Shown here piece by piece: positions 38,907 through 51,793 of a stretch of 64,000 nucleotides of DNA (positions are counted from its first letter, which is position 1; every line of letters starts with the position of its first letter). A model generated the notes under the pieces. It was given only the letters and a program-made list of their open reading frames with translations. It was not told where the DNA came from and ran no database searches. Source of the stretch: Elymus sibiricus (Eukaryota; Streptophyta; Magnoliopsida; Poales; Poaceae); NCBI GenBank assembly GCA_039707655.1, contig CM077671.1, positions 243,203,095 to 243,267,094 on the forward strand, given 5' to 3'. Position numbers and translations under genes: made by a program.

Positions 38907-40262
38907 TGTGCACGAAGTGCATCCAATTTTTCCCGTAACCCTCTCGACTTTTTAGCACATTCTATGTGAGTGAAATTATGATACCATGCCAACTTTCAAC
39001 CATTTCAGAGTTCATTTGCAGTACTTTTCAATTTCAGGGTCATTTTAGCTCAGAATAAATCATGAAATGCATGAAAAATAGCAAATGAAGTGAGAAAAGG
39101 GTTGAAAAGTGATGATGTGGCTTTGAATGGTGCATATTGAATGCAGAAAAAGTCTTGAGTTAAAATATGTTTAAAAAAAGAAATCCCTTTGTAATAAACG
39201 GGTTTTCGTTCGAAACCCTGATACTTCGATGGAGATTGTCCAGTTTGTACACGAAGTGCATCCAGTTTTTCCCGTAACCCTCTCGACTTTTTAGCACATT
39301 CTATGTGGGTGAAATTATGATACCATGCCAACTTTCAACCATTTCAGAGTTCATTTGCAGTGCTTTTCAATTTCAGGGTCATTTTAGCTCAGAATAAATC
39401 ATGAAATGCATGAATATAGCAAATGAAGTGAGAAAAGGGTTGAAAAGTGATGATGTGGCTTTGAATGGTGCATATTGAATGCAAAAAAAGTCTTGAGTTA
39501 AAATATGTTTAAAAAATGAAATCCCTTTGTAATAGACGAGTTTTCGACCGAAACCGTGATACTTCGAAGGAGATTGTCCAGTTTGTACACGAAGTGCATC
39601 CAATTTTTCCCGTAACCCTCTCAACTTTTTAGCACATGCTATGTGGGTGAAATTATGATACCATGCCAACTTTCAACCACTTCAGAGTTCATTTGCAGTG
39701 CTTTTCAATTTCAGGGTCATTTTAGCTCACAATAAATCATGAAATGCATGAAAAATAGCAAATGAAGTCAGAAAAGGGTTGAAAAGTGATGATGTGGCTT
39801 TGAATGGTGCATATTGAATGCAGAAAGAGTCTTGAGTTAAAATATGTTTAAAAAAATGAAATCCCTTTGTAATAGAAGGGTTTTCGTTCGTAACCCTGAT
39901 ACTTCGAAGGAGATTGTCCAGTTTGTACACGAAGTGCATCCAGTTTTCCCCGTAACCCTCTCGACTTTTTAGCACATTCTATGTGGGTGAAATTATGATA
40001 CCATGCCAACTTTCAACCATTTCAGAGTTCATTTGCAGTGCTTTTCAATTTCAGGGTCATTTTAGCTCAGAATAAATCATGAAATGCGTGAAAAATAGGA
40101 AATGAAGTCAGAAAAGGGTTGAAAAGTGATGATGTGGCTTTGAATGGTGCATATTGAATGCAGAAAAAGTCTTGAGTTAAAATATGTTTAAAAAATGAAG
40201 TCCCTTTGTAATAGACGGGTTTTCGTTCGAAACCCTGATACTTCGAAGGAGATTGTCCAGTT
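38907..40262. repeat. 1356-bp tetramer y u v z, copy 2
   Basis: Starts are 38907, 39246, 39584 and 39924. It shares the CAGTAC site (39021), GAATATAGC in class u, GAAGGGTTTTCG with CGTAACCC in v, and AGGAAATG (40097) in z. A private change is CTTCGATGGAG near 39226. It is followed by class t in place of y. Confidence 0.82.
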
Positions 40263-40940
40263 TGTGCACGAAGTGCATCCAATTTTTCCCGTAACCCTCT
40301 CGACTTTTTAGCACATGCTATGTGGGTGAAATTATGATACCATGCCAACTTTCAACCATTTCAGAGTTCATTTGCAGTGCTTTTCAATTTCAGGGTCATT
40401 TTAGCTCAGAATAAATCATGAAATGCATGAAAAATAGCAAATGAAGTGAGAAAAGGGTTGAAAAGTGATGATGTGGCTTTGAATAGTGCATATTGAATGC
40501 AGAAAAAGTCTTGAGTTAAAATATGTTTAAAAAAAAGAAATCCCTTTGTAATAAACGGGTTATCGTTCGAAACCCTGATACTTCGAAGGAGATTGTCCAG
40601 TTTGTACACGAAGTGCATCCAGTTTTTCCCGTAACCCTCTCGACTTTTTAGCACATTCTATGTGGGTGAAATTATGATACCATGCCAACTTTCAACCATT
40701 TCAGAGTTCATTTGCAGTGCTTTTCAATTTCAGGGTCATTTTAGCTCAGAATAAATCATGAAATGCATGAATATAGCAAATGAAGTGAGAAAAGGGTTGA
40801 AAAGTGATGATGTGGCTTTGAATGGTGCATATTGAATGCAAAAAAAGTCTTGAGTTAAAATATGTTTAAAAAATGAAATCCCTTTGTAATAGACGAGTTT
40901 TCGACCGAAACCGTGATACTTCGAAGGAGATTGTCCAGTT
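40263..40940. repeat. Monomers t u leading into the 13-mer array
   Basis: Starts are 40263 and 40603. Class t has AAACGGGTTATCG and GTGAGAAAAGGG; class u has GAATATAGC and CGACCGAAACC. The pair corresponds to 44672-45349, the last two monomers of 13-mer copy 1, so the 4409-bp offset similarity begins here, before the named unit. Confidence 0.7.
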
Positions 40941-43900
40941 TGTACACGAAGTGCATCCAATTTTTCCCGTAACCCTCTCAACTTTTTAGCACATGCTATG
41001 TGGGTGAAATTATGATACCATGCCAACTTTCAACCACTTCAGAGTTCATTTGCAGTGCTTTTCAATTTCAGGGTCATTTTAGCTCACAATAAATCATGAA
41101 ATGCATGAAAAATAGCAAATGAAGTCAGAAAAGGGTTGAAAAGTGATGATGTGGCTTTGAATGGTGCATATTGAATGCAGAAAGAGTCTTGAGTTAAAAT
41201 ATGTTTAAAAAATGAAATCCCTTTGTAATAGTAGGGTTTTCGTTCGTAACCCTGATACTTCGAAGGAGATTGTCCAGTTTGTACACGAAGTGCATCCAGT
41301 TTTCCCCGTAACCCTCTCGACTTTTTAGCACATTCTATGTGGGTGAAATTATGATACCATGCCAACTTTCAACCATTTCAGAGTTCATTTGCAGTGCTTT
41401 TCAATTTCAGGGTCATTTTAGCTCAGAATAAATCATGAAATGCATGAAAAATAGCAAATGAAGTCAGAAAAGGGTTGAAAAGTGATGATGTGGCTTTGAA
41501 TGGTGCATATTGAATGCAGAAAGAGACTTGAGTTAAAATATGTTTAAAAAAATGAAATCCCTTTGTAATAGACGGGTTTTCGTTCGAAACCCTGATACTT
41601 CGAAGGAGATTGTCCAGTTTGTACACGAAGTGCATCCAGTTTTCCCCGTAACCCTCTCGACTTTTTAGCACATGCTATGTGGGTGAAATTATGATACGAT
41701 GCCAACTTTCAACCATTTCAGAGATCATTTGCAGTGCTTTTCAATTTCAGGGTCATTTTAGCTCAAAACAAATCATGAAATGCATGAAAAATAGCAAATG
41801 AAGTCAGGAAAGGGTTCAAAAGTGATGACGTGGCTTTGAATGGTGCATATTGAATGCAGAAAAAGTCTTGAGTTAAAATATGTTTAAAAAATGAAATCCC
41901 TTTGTAATAGACGGGTTTTCGTTCGAAACCCTGATACTTCGAAGGAGATTGTCCAGTTTGTGCACGAAGTGCATCCAATTTTTCCCGTAACCCTCTCGAC
42001 TTTTTAGCACATTCTATGTGAGTGAAATTATGATACCATGCCAACTTTCAACCATTTCAGAGTTCATTTGCAGTACTTTTCAATTTCAGGGTCATTTTAG
42101 CTCAGAATAAATCATGAAATGCATGAAAAATAGCAAATGAAGTGAGAAAAGGGTTGAAAAGTGATGATGTGGCTTTGAATGGTGCATATTGAATGCAGAA
42201 AAAGTCTTGAGTTAAAATATGTTTAAAAAAAGAAATCCCTTTGTAATAAACGGGTTTTCGTTCGAAACCCTGATACTTCGAAGGAGATTGTCCAGTTTGT
42301 ACACGAAGTGCATCCAGTTTTTCCCGTAACCCTCTCGACTTTTTAGCACATTCTATGTGGGTGAAATTATGATACCATGCCAACTTTCAACCATTTCAGA
42401 GTTCATTTGCAGTGCTTTTCAATTTCAGGGTCATTTTAGCTCAGAATAAATCATGAAATGCATGAAAAATAGCAAATGAAGTGAGAAAAGGGTTGAAAAG
42501 TGATGATGTGGCTTTGAATGGTGCATATTGAATGCAGAAAAAGTCTTGAGTTAAAATATGTTTAAAAAAAAGAAATCCCTTTGTAATAAACGGGTTATCG
42601 TTCGAAACCCTGATACTTCGAAGGAGATTGTCCAGTTTGTACACGAAGTGCATCCAGTTTTTCCCGTAACCCTCTCGACTTTTTAGCACATTCTATGTGG
42701 GTGAAATTATGATACCATGCCAACTTTCAACCATTTCAGAGTTCATTTGCAGTGCTTTTCAATTTCAGGGTCATTTTAGCTCAGAATAAATCATGAAATG
42801 CATGAAAATAGCAAATGAAGTGAGAAAAGGGTTGAAAAGTGATGATGTGGCTTTGAATGGTGCATACTGAATGCAAAAAAAGTCTTGAGTTAAAATATGT
42901 TTAAAAAATGAAATCCCTTTGTAATAGACGAGTTTTCGACCGAAACCGTGATACTTCGAAGGAGATTGTCCAGTTTGTACACGAAGTGCATCCAATTTTT
43001 CCCGTAACCCTCTCAACTTTTTAGCACATGCTATGTGGGTGAAATTATGATACCATGCCAACTTTCAACCATTTCAGAGTTCATTTGCAGTGCTTTTCAA
43101 TTTCAGGGTCATTTTAGCTCAGAATAAATCATGAAATGCATGAAAAATAGCAAATGAAGTCAGAAAAGGGTTGAAAAGTGATGATGTGGCTTTGAATGGT
43201 GCATATTGAATGCAGAAAGAGTCTTGAGTTAAAATATGTTTAAAAAAATGAAATCCCTTTGTAATAGACGGGTTTTCGTTCGAAACCCTGATACTTCGAA
43301 GGAGATTGTCCAGTTTGTACACGAAGTGCATCCAGTTTTCCCCGTAACCCTCTCGACTTTTTAGCACATTCTATGTGGGTGAAATTATGATACCATGCCA
43401 ACTTTCAACCATTTCAGAGTTCATTTGCAGTGCTTTTCAATTTCAGGGTCATTTTACCTCAAAACAAATCATGAAATGCATGAAAAATAGCAAATGAAGT
43501 CAGGAAAGGGTTCAAAAGTGATGACGTGGCTTTGAATGGTGCATATTGAATGCAGAAAAAGTCTTGAGTTAAAATATGTTTAAAAAATGAAATCCCTTTG
43601 TAATAGACGGGTTTTCGTTCGAAACCCTGATACTTCGAAGGATATTGTCCAGTTTGTGCACGAAGTGCATCCAATTTTTCCCGTAACCCTCTCAACTTTT
43701 TAGAAAATGCTATGTGAGTGAAATTATGATACCATGCCAACTTTCAACCATTTCAGAGTTCATTTGCAGTGCTTTTCAATTTCAGGGTCATTTTAGCTCA
43801 GAATAAATCATGAAATGCATGAAAAATAGCAAATGAAGTGAGAAAAGGGTTGAAAAGTGATGATGTGGCTTTGAATGGTGCATATTGAATGCAGAAAAAG

Positions 43901-45349
43901 TCTTGAGTTAAAATATGTTTAAAAAAAGAAATCCCTTTGTAATAAACGGGTTTTCGTTCGAAACCCTGATACTTCGAAGGAGATTGTCCAGTTTGTACAC
44001 GAAGTGCATCCAGTTTTTCCCGTAACCCTCTCAACTTTTTAGCCCACGCTATGTGGGTGAAATTATGATACCATGCCAACTTTCAACCATTTCAGAGTTC
44101 ATTTGCAGTGCTTTTCAATTTCAGGGTCATTTTAGCTCAGAATAAATCATGAAATGCATGAAAATAGCAAATGAAGTGAGAAAAGGGTTGAAAAGTGATG
44201 ATGTGGCTTTGAATGGTGCATACTGAATGCAAAAAAAGTCTTGAGTTAAAATATGTTTAAAAAATGAAATCCCTTTGTAATAGACGAGTTTTCGACCGAA
44301 ACCGTGATACTTCGAAGGAGATTGTCCAGTTTGTACACGAAGTGCATCCAATTTTTCCCGTAAACCTCTCAACTTTTTAGCACATGCTATGTGGGTGAAA
44401 TTATGATACCATGCCAACTTTCAACCATTTCAGAGTTCATTTGCAGTGCTTTTCAATTTCAGGGTCATTTTAGCTCAGAATAAATCATGAAATGCATGAA
44501 AAATAGCAAATGAAGTCAGAAAAGGGTTGAAAAGTGATGATGTGGCTTTGAATGGTGCATGTTGAATGCAGAAAGAGTCTTGAGTTAAAATATGTTTAAA
44601 AAAATGAAATCCCTTGGTAATAGACGGGTTTTCGTTCGAAACCCTGATACTTTGAAGGAGATTGTCCAGTTTGTACACGAAGTGCATCCAGTTTTCCCCG
44701 TAACCCTCTCGACTTTTTAGCACATTCTATGTGGGTGAAATTATGATACCATGCCAACTTTCAACCATTTCAGAGTTCATTTGCAGTGCTTTTCAATTTC
44801 AGGGTCATTTTAGCTCAGAATAAATCATGAAATGCATGAAAAATAGCAAATGAAGTGAGAAAAGGGTTGAAAAGTGATGATGTGGCTTTGAATGGTGCAT
44901 ATTGAATGCAGAAAAAGTCTTGAGTTAAAATATGTTTAAAAAAAAGAAATCCCTTTGTAATAAACGGGTTATCGTTCGAAACCCTGATACTTCGAAGGAG
45001 ATTGTCCAGTTTGTACACGAAGTGCATCCAGTTTTTCCCGTAACCCTCTCGACTTTTTAGCACATTCTATGTGGGTGAAATTATGATACCATGCCAACTT
45101 TCAACCATTTCAGAGTTCATTTGCAGTGCTTTTCAATTTCAGGGTCATTTTAGCTCAGAATAAATCATGAAATGCATGAATATAGCAAATGAAGTGAGAA
45201 AAGGGTTGAAAAGTGATGATGTGGCTTTGAATGGTGCATATTGAATGCAAAAAAAGTCTTGAGTTAAAATATGTTTAAAAAATGAAATCCCTTTGTAATA
45301 GACGAGTTTTCGACCGAAACCGTGATACTTCGAAGGAGATTGTCCAGTT
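40941..45349. repeat. 13-mer HOR, 4409 bp, copy 1
   Basis: Starts are 40941, 41280, 41620, 41959, 42298, 42638, 42976, 43316, 43655, 43994, 44332, 44672 and 45012. The order is v w x y t u w' x' y' u v' t u. Markers also found in copy 2 include AGCCCACGCT at 44041, AGAAAGAGACTTG near 41520, GATACGATGCC near 41694, and CCTTGGTAATAG with ACTTTGAAGG in v'. Class v here has a private AGTAGGG and a shorter A-tract. CAGTAC at 42073 adds an AfaI site that copy 2 lacks. Confidence 0.85.
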
Positions 45350-48300
45350 TGTACACGAAGTGCATCCAATTTTTCCCGTAACCCTCTCAACTTTTTAGCA
45401 CATGCTATGTGGGTGAAATTATGATACCATGCCAACTTTCAACCACTTCAGAGTTCATTTGCAGTGCTTTTCAATTTCAGGGTCATTTTAGCTCAGAATA
45501 AATCATGAAATGCATGAAAAATAGCAAATGAAGTCAGAAAAGGGTTGAAAAGTAATGATGTGGCTTTGAATGGTGCATATTGAATGCAGAAAGAGTCTTG
45601 AGTTAAAATATGTTTAAAAAAATGAAATCCCTTTGTAATAGAAGGGTTTTCGTTCGAAACCCTGATACTTCGAAGGAGATTGTCCAGTTTGTACACGAAG
45701 TGCATCCAGTTTTCCCCGTAACCCTCTCGACTTTTTAGCACATTCTATGTGGGTGAAATTATGATACCATGCCAACTTTCAACCATTTCAGAGTTCATTT
45801 GCAGTGCTTTTCAATTTCAGGGTCATTTTAGCTCAGAATAAATCATGAAATGCATGAAAAATAGCAAATGAAGTCAGAAAAGGGTTGAAAAGTGATGATG
45901 TGGCTTTGAATGGTGCATATTGAATGCAGAAAGAGACTTGAGTTAAAATATGTTTAAAAAAATGAAATCCCTTTGTAATAGACGGGTTTTCGTTCGAAAC
46001 CCTGATACTTCGAAGGAGATTGTCCAGTTTGTACACGAAGTGCATCCAGTTTTCCCCGTAACCCTCTCGACTTTTTAGCACATGCTATGTGGGTGAAATT
46101 ATGATACGATGCCAACTTTCAACCATTTCAGAGATCATTTGCAGTGCTTTTCAATTTCAGGGTCATTTTAGCTCAAAACAAATCATGAAATGCATGAAAA
46201 ATAGCAAATGAAGTCAGGAAAGGGTTCAAAAGTGATGACGTGGCTTTGAATGGTGCATATTGAATGCAGAAAAAGTCTTGAGTTAAAATATGTTTAAAAA
46301 ATGAAATCCCTTTGTAATAGACGGGTTTTCGTTCAAAACCCTGATACTTCGAAGGAGATTGTCCAGTTTGTGCACGAAGTGCATCCAATTTTTCCCGTAA
46401 CCCTCTCGACTTTTTAGCACATTCTATGTGAGTGAAATTATGATACCATGCCAACTTTCAACCATTTCAGAGTTCATTTGCAGTGCTTTTCAATTTCAGG
46501 GTCATTTTAGCTCAGAATAAATCATGAAATGCATGAAAAATAGCAAATGAAGTGAGAAAAGGGTTGAAAAGTGATGATGTGGCTTTGAATGGTGCATATT
46601 GAATGCAGAAAAAGTCTTGAGTTAAAATATGTTTAAAAAAAGAAATCCCTTTGTAATAAACGGGTTTTCGTTCGAAACCCTGATACTTCGAAGGAGATTG
46701 TCCAGTTTGTACACGAAGTGCATCCAGTTTTTCCCGTAACCCTCTCGACTTTTTAGCACATTCTATGTGGGTGAAATTATGATACCATGCCAACTTTCAA
46801 CCATTTCAGAGTTCATTTGCAGTGCTTTTCAATTTCAGGGTCATTTTAGCTCAGAATAAATCATGAAATGCATGAAAAATAGCAAATGAAGTGAGAAAAG
46901 GGTTGAAAAGTGATGTTGTGGCTTTGAATGGTGCATATTGAATGCAGAAAAAGTCTTGAGTTAAAATATGTTTAAAAAAAAGAAATCCCTTTGTAATAAA
47001 CGGGTTATCGTTCGAAACCCTGATACTTCGAAGGAGATTGTCCAGTTTGTACACGAAGTGCATCCAGTTTTTCCCGTAACCCTCTCGACTTTTTAGCACA
47101 TTCTATGTGGGTGAAATTATGATACCATGCCAACTTTCAACCATTTCAGAGTTCATTTCAGTGCTTTTCAATTTCAGGGTCATTTTAGCTCAGAATAAAT
47201 CATGAAATGCATGAAAATAGCAAATGAAGTGAGAAAAGGGTTGAAAAGTGATGATGTGGCTTTGAATGGTGCATACTGAAAGCAAAAAAAGTCTTGAGTT
47301 AAAATATGTTTAAAAAATGAAATCCCTTTGTAATAGACGAGTTTTCGACCGAAACCGTGATACTTCGAAGGAGATTGTCCAGTTTGTACACGAAGTGCAT
47401 CCAATTTTTCCCGTAACCCTCTCAACTTTTTAGCACATGCTATGTGGGTGAAATTATGATACCATGCCAACTTTAAACCATCTCAGAGTTCATTTGCAGT
47501 GCTTTTCAATTTCAGGGTCATTTTAGCTCAGAATAAATCATGAAATGCATGAAAAATAGCAAATGAAGTCAGAAAAGGGTTGAAAAGTGATGATGTGGCT
47601 TTGAATGGTGCATATTGAATGCAGAAAGAGTCTTGAGTTAAAATATGTTTAAAAAAATGAAATCCCTTTGTAATAGACGGGTTTTCGTTCGAAACCCTGA
47701 TACTTCGAAGGAGATTGTCCAGTTTGTACACGAAGTGCATCCAGTTTTCCCCGTAACCCTCTCGACTTTTTAGCACATTCTATGTGGGTGAAATTATGAT
47801 ACCATGCCAACTTTCAACTATTTCAGAGTTCATTTGCAGTGCTTTTCAATTTCAGGGTCATTTTAGCTCAAAACAAATCATGAAATGCATGAAAAATAGC
47901 AAATGAAGTCAGGAAAGGGTTCAAAAGTGATGACGTGGCTTTGAATGGTGCATATTGAATGCAGAAAAAGTCTTGAGTTAAAATATGTTTAAAAAATGAA
48001 ATCCCTTTGTAATAGACGGGTTTTCGTTCGAAACCCTGATACTTCGAAGGAGATTGTCCAGTTTGTGCACGAAGTGCATCCAATTTTTCCCGTAACCCTC
48101 TCAACTTTTTAGAAAATGCTATGTGCGTGAAATTATGATACCATGCCAACTTTCAACCATTTCAGAGTTCATTTGCAGTGCTTTTCAATTTCAGGGTCAT
48201 TTTAGCTCAGAATAAATCATGAAATGCATGAAAAATAGCAAATGAAGTGAGAAAAGGGTTGAAAAGTGATGATGTGGCTTTGAATGGTGCATATTGAATG

Positions 48301-49758
48301 CAGAAAAAGTCTTGAGTTAAAATATGTTTAAAAAAAGAAATCCCTTTGTAATAAACGGGTTTTCGTTCGAAACCCTGATACTTCGAAGGAGATTGTCCAG
48401 TTTGTACACGAAGTGCATCCAGTTTTTCCCGTAACCCTCTCAACTTTTTAGCCCACGCTATGTGGGTGAAATTATGATACCATGCCAACTTTCAACCATT
48501 TCAGAGTTCATTTGCAGTGCTTTTCAATTTCAGGGTCATTTTAGCTCAGAATAAATCATGAAATGCATGAAAATAGCAAATGAAGTGAGAAAAGGGTTGA
48601 AAAGTGATGATGTGGCTTTGAATGGTGCATACTGAATGCAAAAAAAGTCTTGAGTTAAAATATGTTTAAAAAATGAAATCCCTTTGTAATAGACGAGTTT
48701 TCGACCGAAACCGTGATACTTCGAAGGAGATTGTCCAGTTTGTACACGAAGTGCATCCAATTTTTCCCGTAACCCTCTCAACTTTTTAGCACATGCTATG
48801 TGGGTGAAATTATGATACCATGCCAACTTTCAACCATTTCAGAGTTCATTTGCAGTGCTTTTCAATTTCAGGGTCATTTTAGCTCAGAATAAATCATGAA
48901 ATGCATGAAAAATAGCAAATGAAGTCAGAAAAGGGTTGAAAAGTGATGATGTGGCTTTGAATGGTGCATATTGAATGCAGAAAGAGTCTTGAGTTAAAAT
49001 ATGTTTAAAAAAATGAAATCCCTTGGTAATAGACGGGTTTTCGTTCGAAACCCTGATACTTTGAAGGAGATTGTCCAGTTTGTACACGAAGTGCATCCAG
49101 TTTTCCCCGTAACCCTCTCGACTTTTTAGCACATTCTATGTGGGTGAAATTATGATACCATGCCAACTTTCAACCATTTCAGAGTTCATTTGCAGTGCTT
49201 TTCAATTTCAGGGTCATTTTAGCTCAGAATAAATCATGAAATGCATGAAAAATAGCAAATGAAGTGAGAAAAGGGTTGAAAAGTGATGATGTGGCTTTGA
49301 ATGGTGCATATTGAATGCAGAAAAAGTCTTGAGTTAAAATATGTTTAAAAAAAAGAAATCCCTTTGTAATAAACGGGTTATCGTTCGAAACCCTGATACT
49401 TCGAAGTAGATTGTCCAGTTTGTACACGAAGTGCATCCAGTTTTTCCCGTAACCCTCTCGACTTTTTAGCACATTCTATGTGGGTGAAATTATGATACCA
49501 TGCCAACTTTCAACCATTTCAGAGTTCATTTGCAGTGCTTTTCAATTTCAGGGTCATTTTAGCTCAGAATAAATCATGAAATGCATGAAAATAGCAAATG
49601 AAGTGAGAAAAGGGTTGAAAAGTGATGATGTGGCTTTGAATGGTGCATACTGAATGCAAAAAAAGTCTTGAGTTAAAATATGTTTAAAAAATGAAATCCC
49701 TTTGTAATAGACGAGTTTTCGACCGAAACCGTGATACTTCGAAGGAGATTGTCCAGTT
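45350..49758. repeat. 13-mer HOR, 4409 bp, copy 2
   Basis: Starts are 45350, 45690, 46030, 46369, 46708, 47048, 47385, 47725, 48064, 48403, 48741, 49081 and 49421. AGCCCACGCT recurs at 48450, exactly 4409 after copy 1. Private changes include TCATTTCAGTGC near 47154 (1-bp loss), CTTTAAACCATC near 47472 and CGAAGTAGATTG near 49403. The 4409-bp offset similarity covers about 15 monomers, from 40263 to 45349 against 44672 to 49758. Confidence 0.85.
48741..49758. repeat. Trimer v' t u, copy 1 (end of 13-mer copy 2)
   Basis: Starts are 48741, 49081 and 49421. Class v' carries CCTTGGTAATAG and ACTTTGAAGG. The trimer also closes 13-mer copy 1 (44332-45349), where its class u is the GAATATAGC form instead of GAAAATAGC. 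Confidence 0.78.
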
Positions 49759-50776
49759 TGTACACGAAGTGCATCCAATTTTTCCCGTAACCCTCTCAAC
49801 TTTTTAGCACATGCTATGTGGGTGAAATTATGATACCATGCCAACTTTCAACCATTTCAGAGTTCATTTGCAGTGCTTTTCAATTTCAGGGTCATTTTAG
49901 CTCAGAATAAATCATGAAATGCATGAAAAATAGCAAATGAAGTCAGAAAAGGGTTGAAAAGTGATGATGTGGCTTTGAATGGTGCATATTGAATGCAGAA
50001 AGAGTCTTGAGTTAAAATATGTTTAAAAAAATGAAATCCCTTGGTAATAGACGGGTTTTCGTTCGAAACCCTGATACTTTGAAGGAGATTGTCCAGTTTG
50101 TACACGAAGTGCATCCAGTTTTCCCCGTAACCCTCTCGACTTTTTAGCACATTCTATGTGGGTGAAATTATGATACCATGCCAACTTTCAACCATTTCAG
50201 AGTTCATTTGCAGCGCTTTTCAATTTCAGGGTCATTTTAGCTCAGAATAAATCATGAAATGCATGAAAAATAGCAAATGAAGTGAGAAAAGGGTTGAAAA
50301 TTGATGATGTGGCTTTGAATGGTGCATATTGAATGCAGAAAAAGTCTTGAGTTAAAATATGTTTAAAAAAAAGAAATCCCTTTGTAATAAATGGGTTATC
50401 GTTCGAAACCCTGATACTTCGAAGGAGATTGTCCAGTTTGTACACGAAGTGCATCCAGTTTTTCCCGTAACCCTCTCGACTTTTTAGCACATTCTATGTG
50501 GGTGAAATTATGATACCATGCCAACTTTCAACCATTTCAGAGTTCATTTGCAGTGCTTTTCAATTTCAGGGTCATTTTAGCTCAGAATAAATCATGAAAT
50601 GCATGAAAATAGCAAATGAAGTGAGAAAAGGGTTGAAAAGTGATGATGTGGCTTTGAATGGTGCATACTGAATGCAAAAAAAGTCTTGAGTTAAAATATG
50701 TTTAAAAAATGAAATCCCTTTGTAATAGACGAGTTTTCGACCGAAACCGTGATACTTCGAAGGAGATTGTCCAGTT
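49759..50776. repeat. Trimer v' t u, copy 2 (1018 bp)
   Basis: Starts are 49759, 50099 and 50439. It is nearly the same as 48741-49758. Private changes are GCAGCGCTTTTC near 50211 and GAAAATTGATG near 50296. AAATGGGTTATCG in class t is shared with the next copy, which suggests stepwise growth toward the right. Confidence 0.8.
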
Positions 50777-51115
50777 TGTACACGAAGTGCATCCAATTTT
50801 TCCCGTAACCCTCTCAACTTTTTAGCACATGCTATGTGGGTGAAATTATGATACCATGCCAACTTTCAACTATTTCAGAGATCATTTGCAGTGCTTTTCA
50901 ATTTCAGGGTCATTTTAGCTCAAAACAAATCATGAAATGCATGAAAAATAGCAAATGAAGTCAGGAAAGGGTTCAAAAGTGATGACGTGGCTTTGAATGG
51001 TGCATATTGAATGCAGAAAAAGTCTTGAGTTAAAATATGTTTAAAAAATGAAATCCCTTGGTAATAGACGGGTTTTCGTTCGAAACCCTGATACTTTGAA
51101 GGAGATTGTCCAGTT
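50777..51115. repeat. Three-part mosaic monomer (u/v' - x - v')
   Basis: The left end is the usual post-u form (CCAATTTTTCCCG, and GATACCATGCC with C at 50855). The centre is class x (CAACTATTTCAGAGATC from 50871, AAAACAAATC, CAGGAAAGGGTTC, GATGACG, six-A tract to 51048). The right end is class v' (G at 51060 in CCTTGGTAATAG). Switches lie in 50856-50870 and 51049-51059, giving an inserted tract of about 178-204 bp. CAACTATTTCAGAGATC points to a donor like 52474-52812. Confidence 0.75.
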
Positions 51116-51793
51116 TGTACACGAAGTGCATCCAGTTTTCCCCGTAACCCTCTCGACTTTTTAGCACATTCTATGTGGGTGAAATTATGATACCATGCCA
51201 ACTTTCAACCATTTCAGAGTTCATTTGCACTGCTTTTCAATTTCAGGGTCATTTTAGCTCAGAATAAATCATGAAATGCATGAAAAATAGCAAATGAAGT
51301 GAGAAAAGGGTTGAAAAGTGATGATGTGGCTTTGAATGGTGCATATTGAATGCAGAAAAAGTCTTGAGTTAAAATATGTTTAAAAAAAAGAAATCCCTTT
51401 GTAATAAATGGGTTATCGTTCGAAACCCTGATACTTCGAAGGAGATTGTCCAGTTTGTACACGAAGTGCATCCAGTTTTTCCCGTAACCCTCTCGACTTT
51501 TTAGCACATTCTATGTGGGTGAAATTATGATACCATGCCAACTTTCAACCATTTCAGAGTTCATTTGCAGTGCTTTTCAATTTCAGGGTCATTTTAGCTC
51601 AGAATAAATCATGAAATGCATGAAAATAGCAAATGAAGTGAGAAAAGGGTTGAAAAGTGATGATGTGGCTTTGAATGGTGCATACTGAATGCAAAAAAAG
51701 TCTTGAGTTAAACTATGTTTAAAAAATGAAATCCCTTTGTAATAGACGAGTTTTCGACCGAAACCGTGATACTTCGAAGGAGATTGTCCAGTT
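50777..51793. repeat. Trimer copy 3 with mosaic first monomer (1017 bp)
   Basis: Starts are 50777, 51116 and 51456. The t and u monomers follow copy 2, including AAATGGGTTATCG near 51408. The first monomer ends as v' but has a class-x centre. Private changes include TTTGCACTGC near 51225 and AAACTATG near 51711. Confidence 0.78.
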
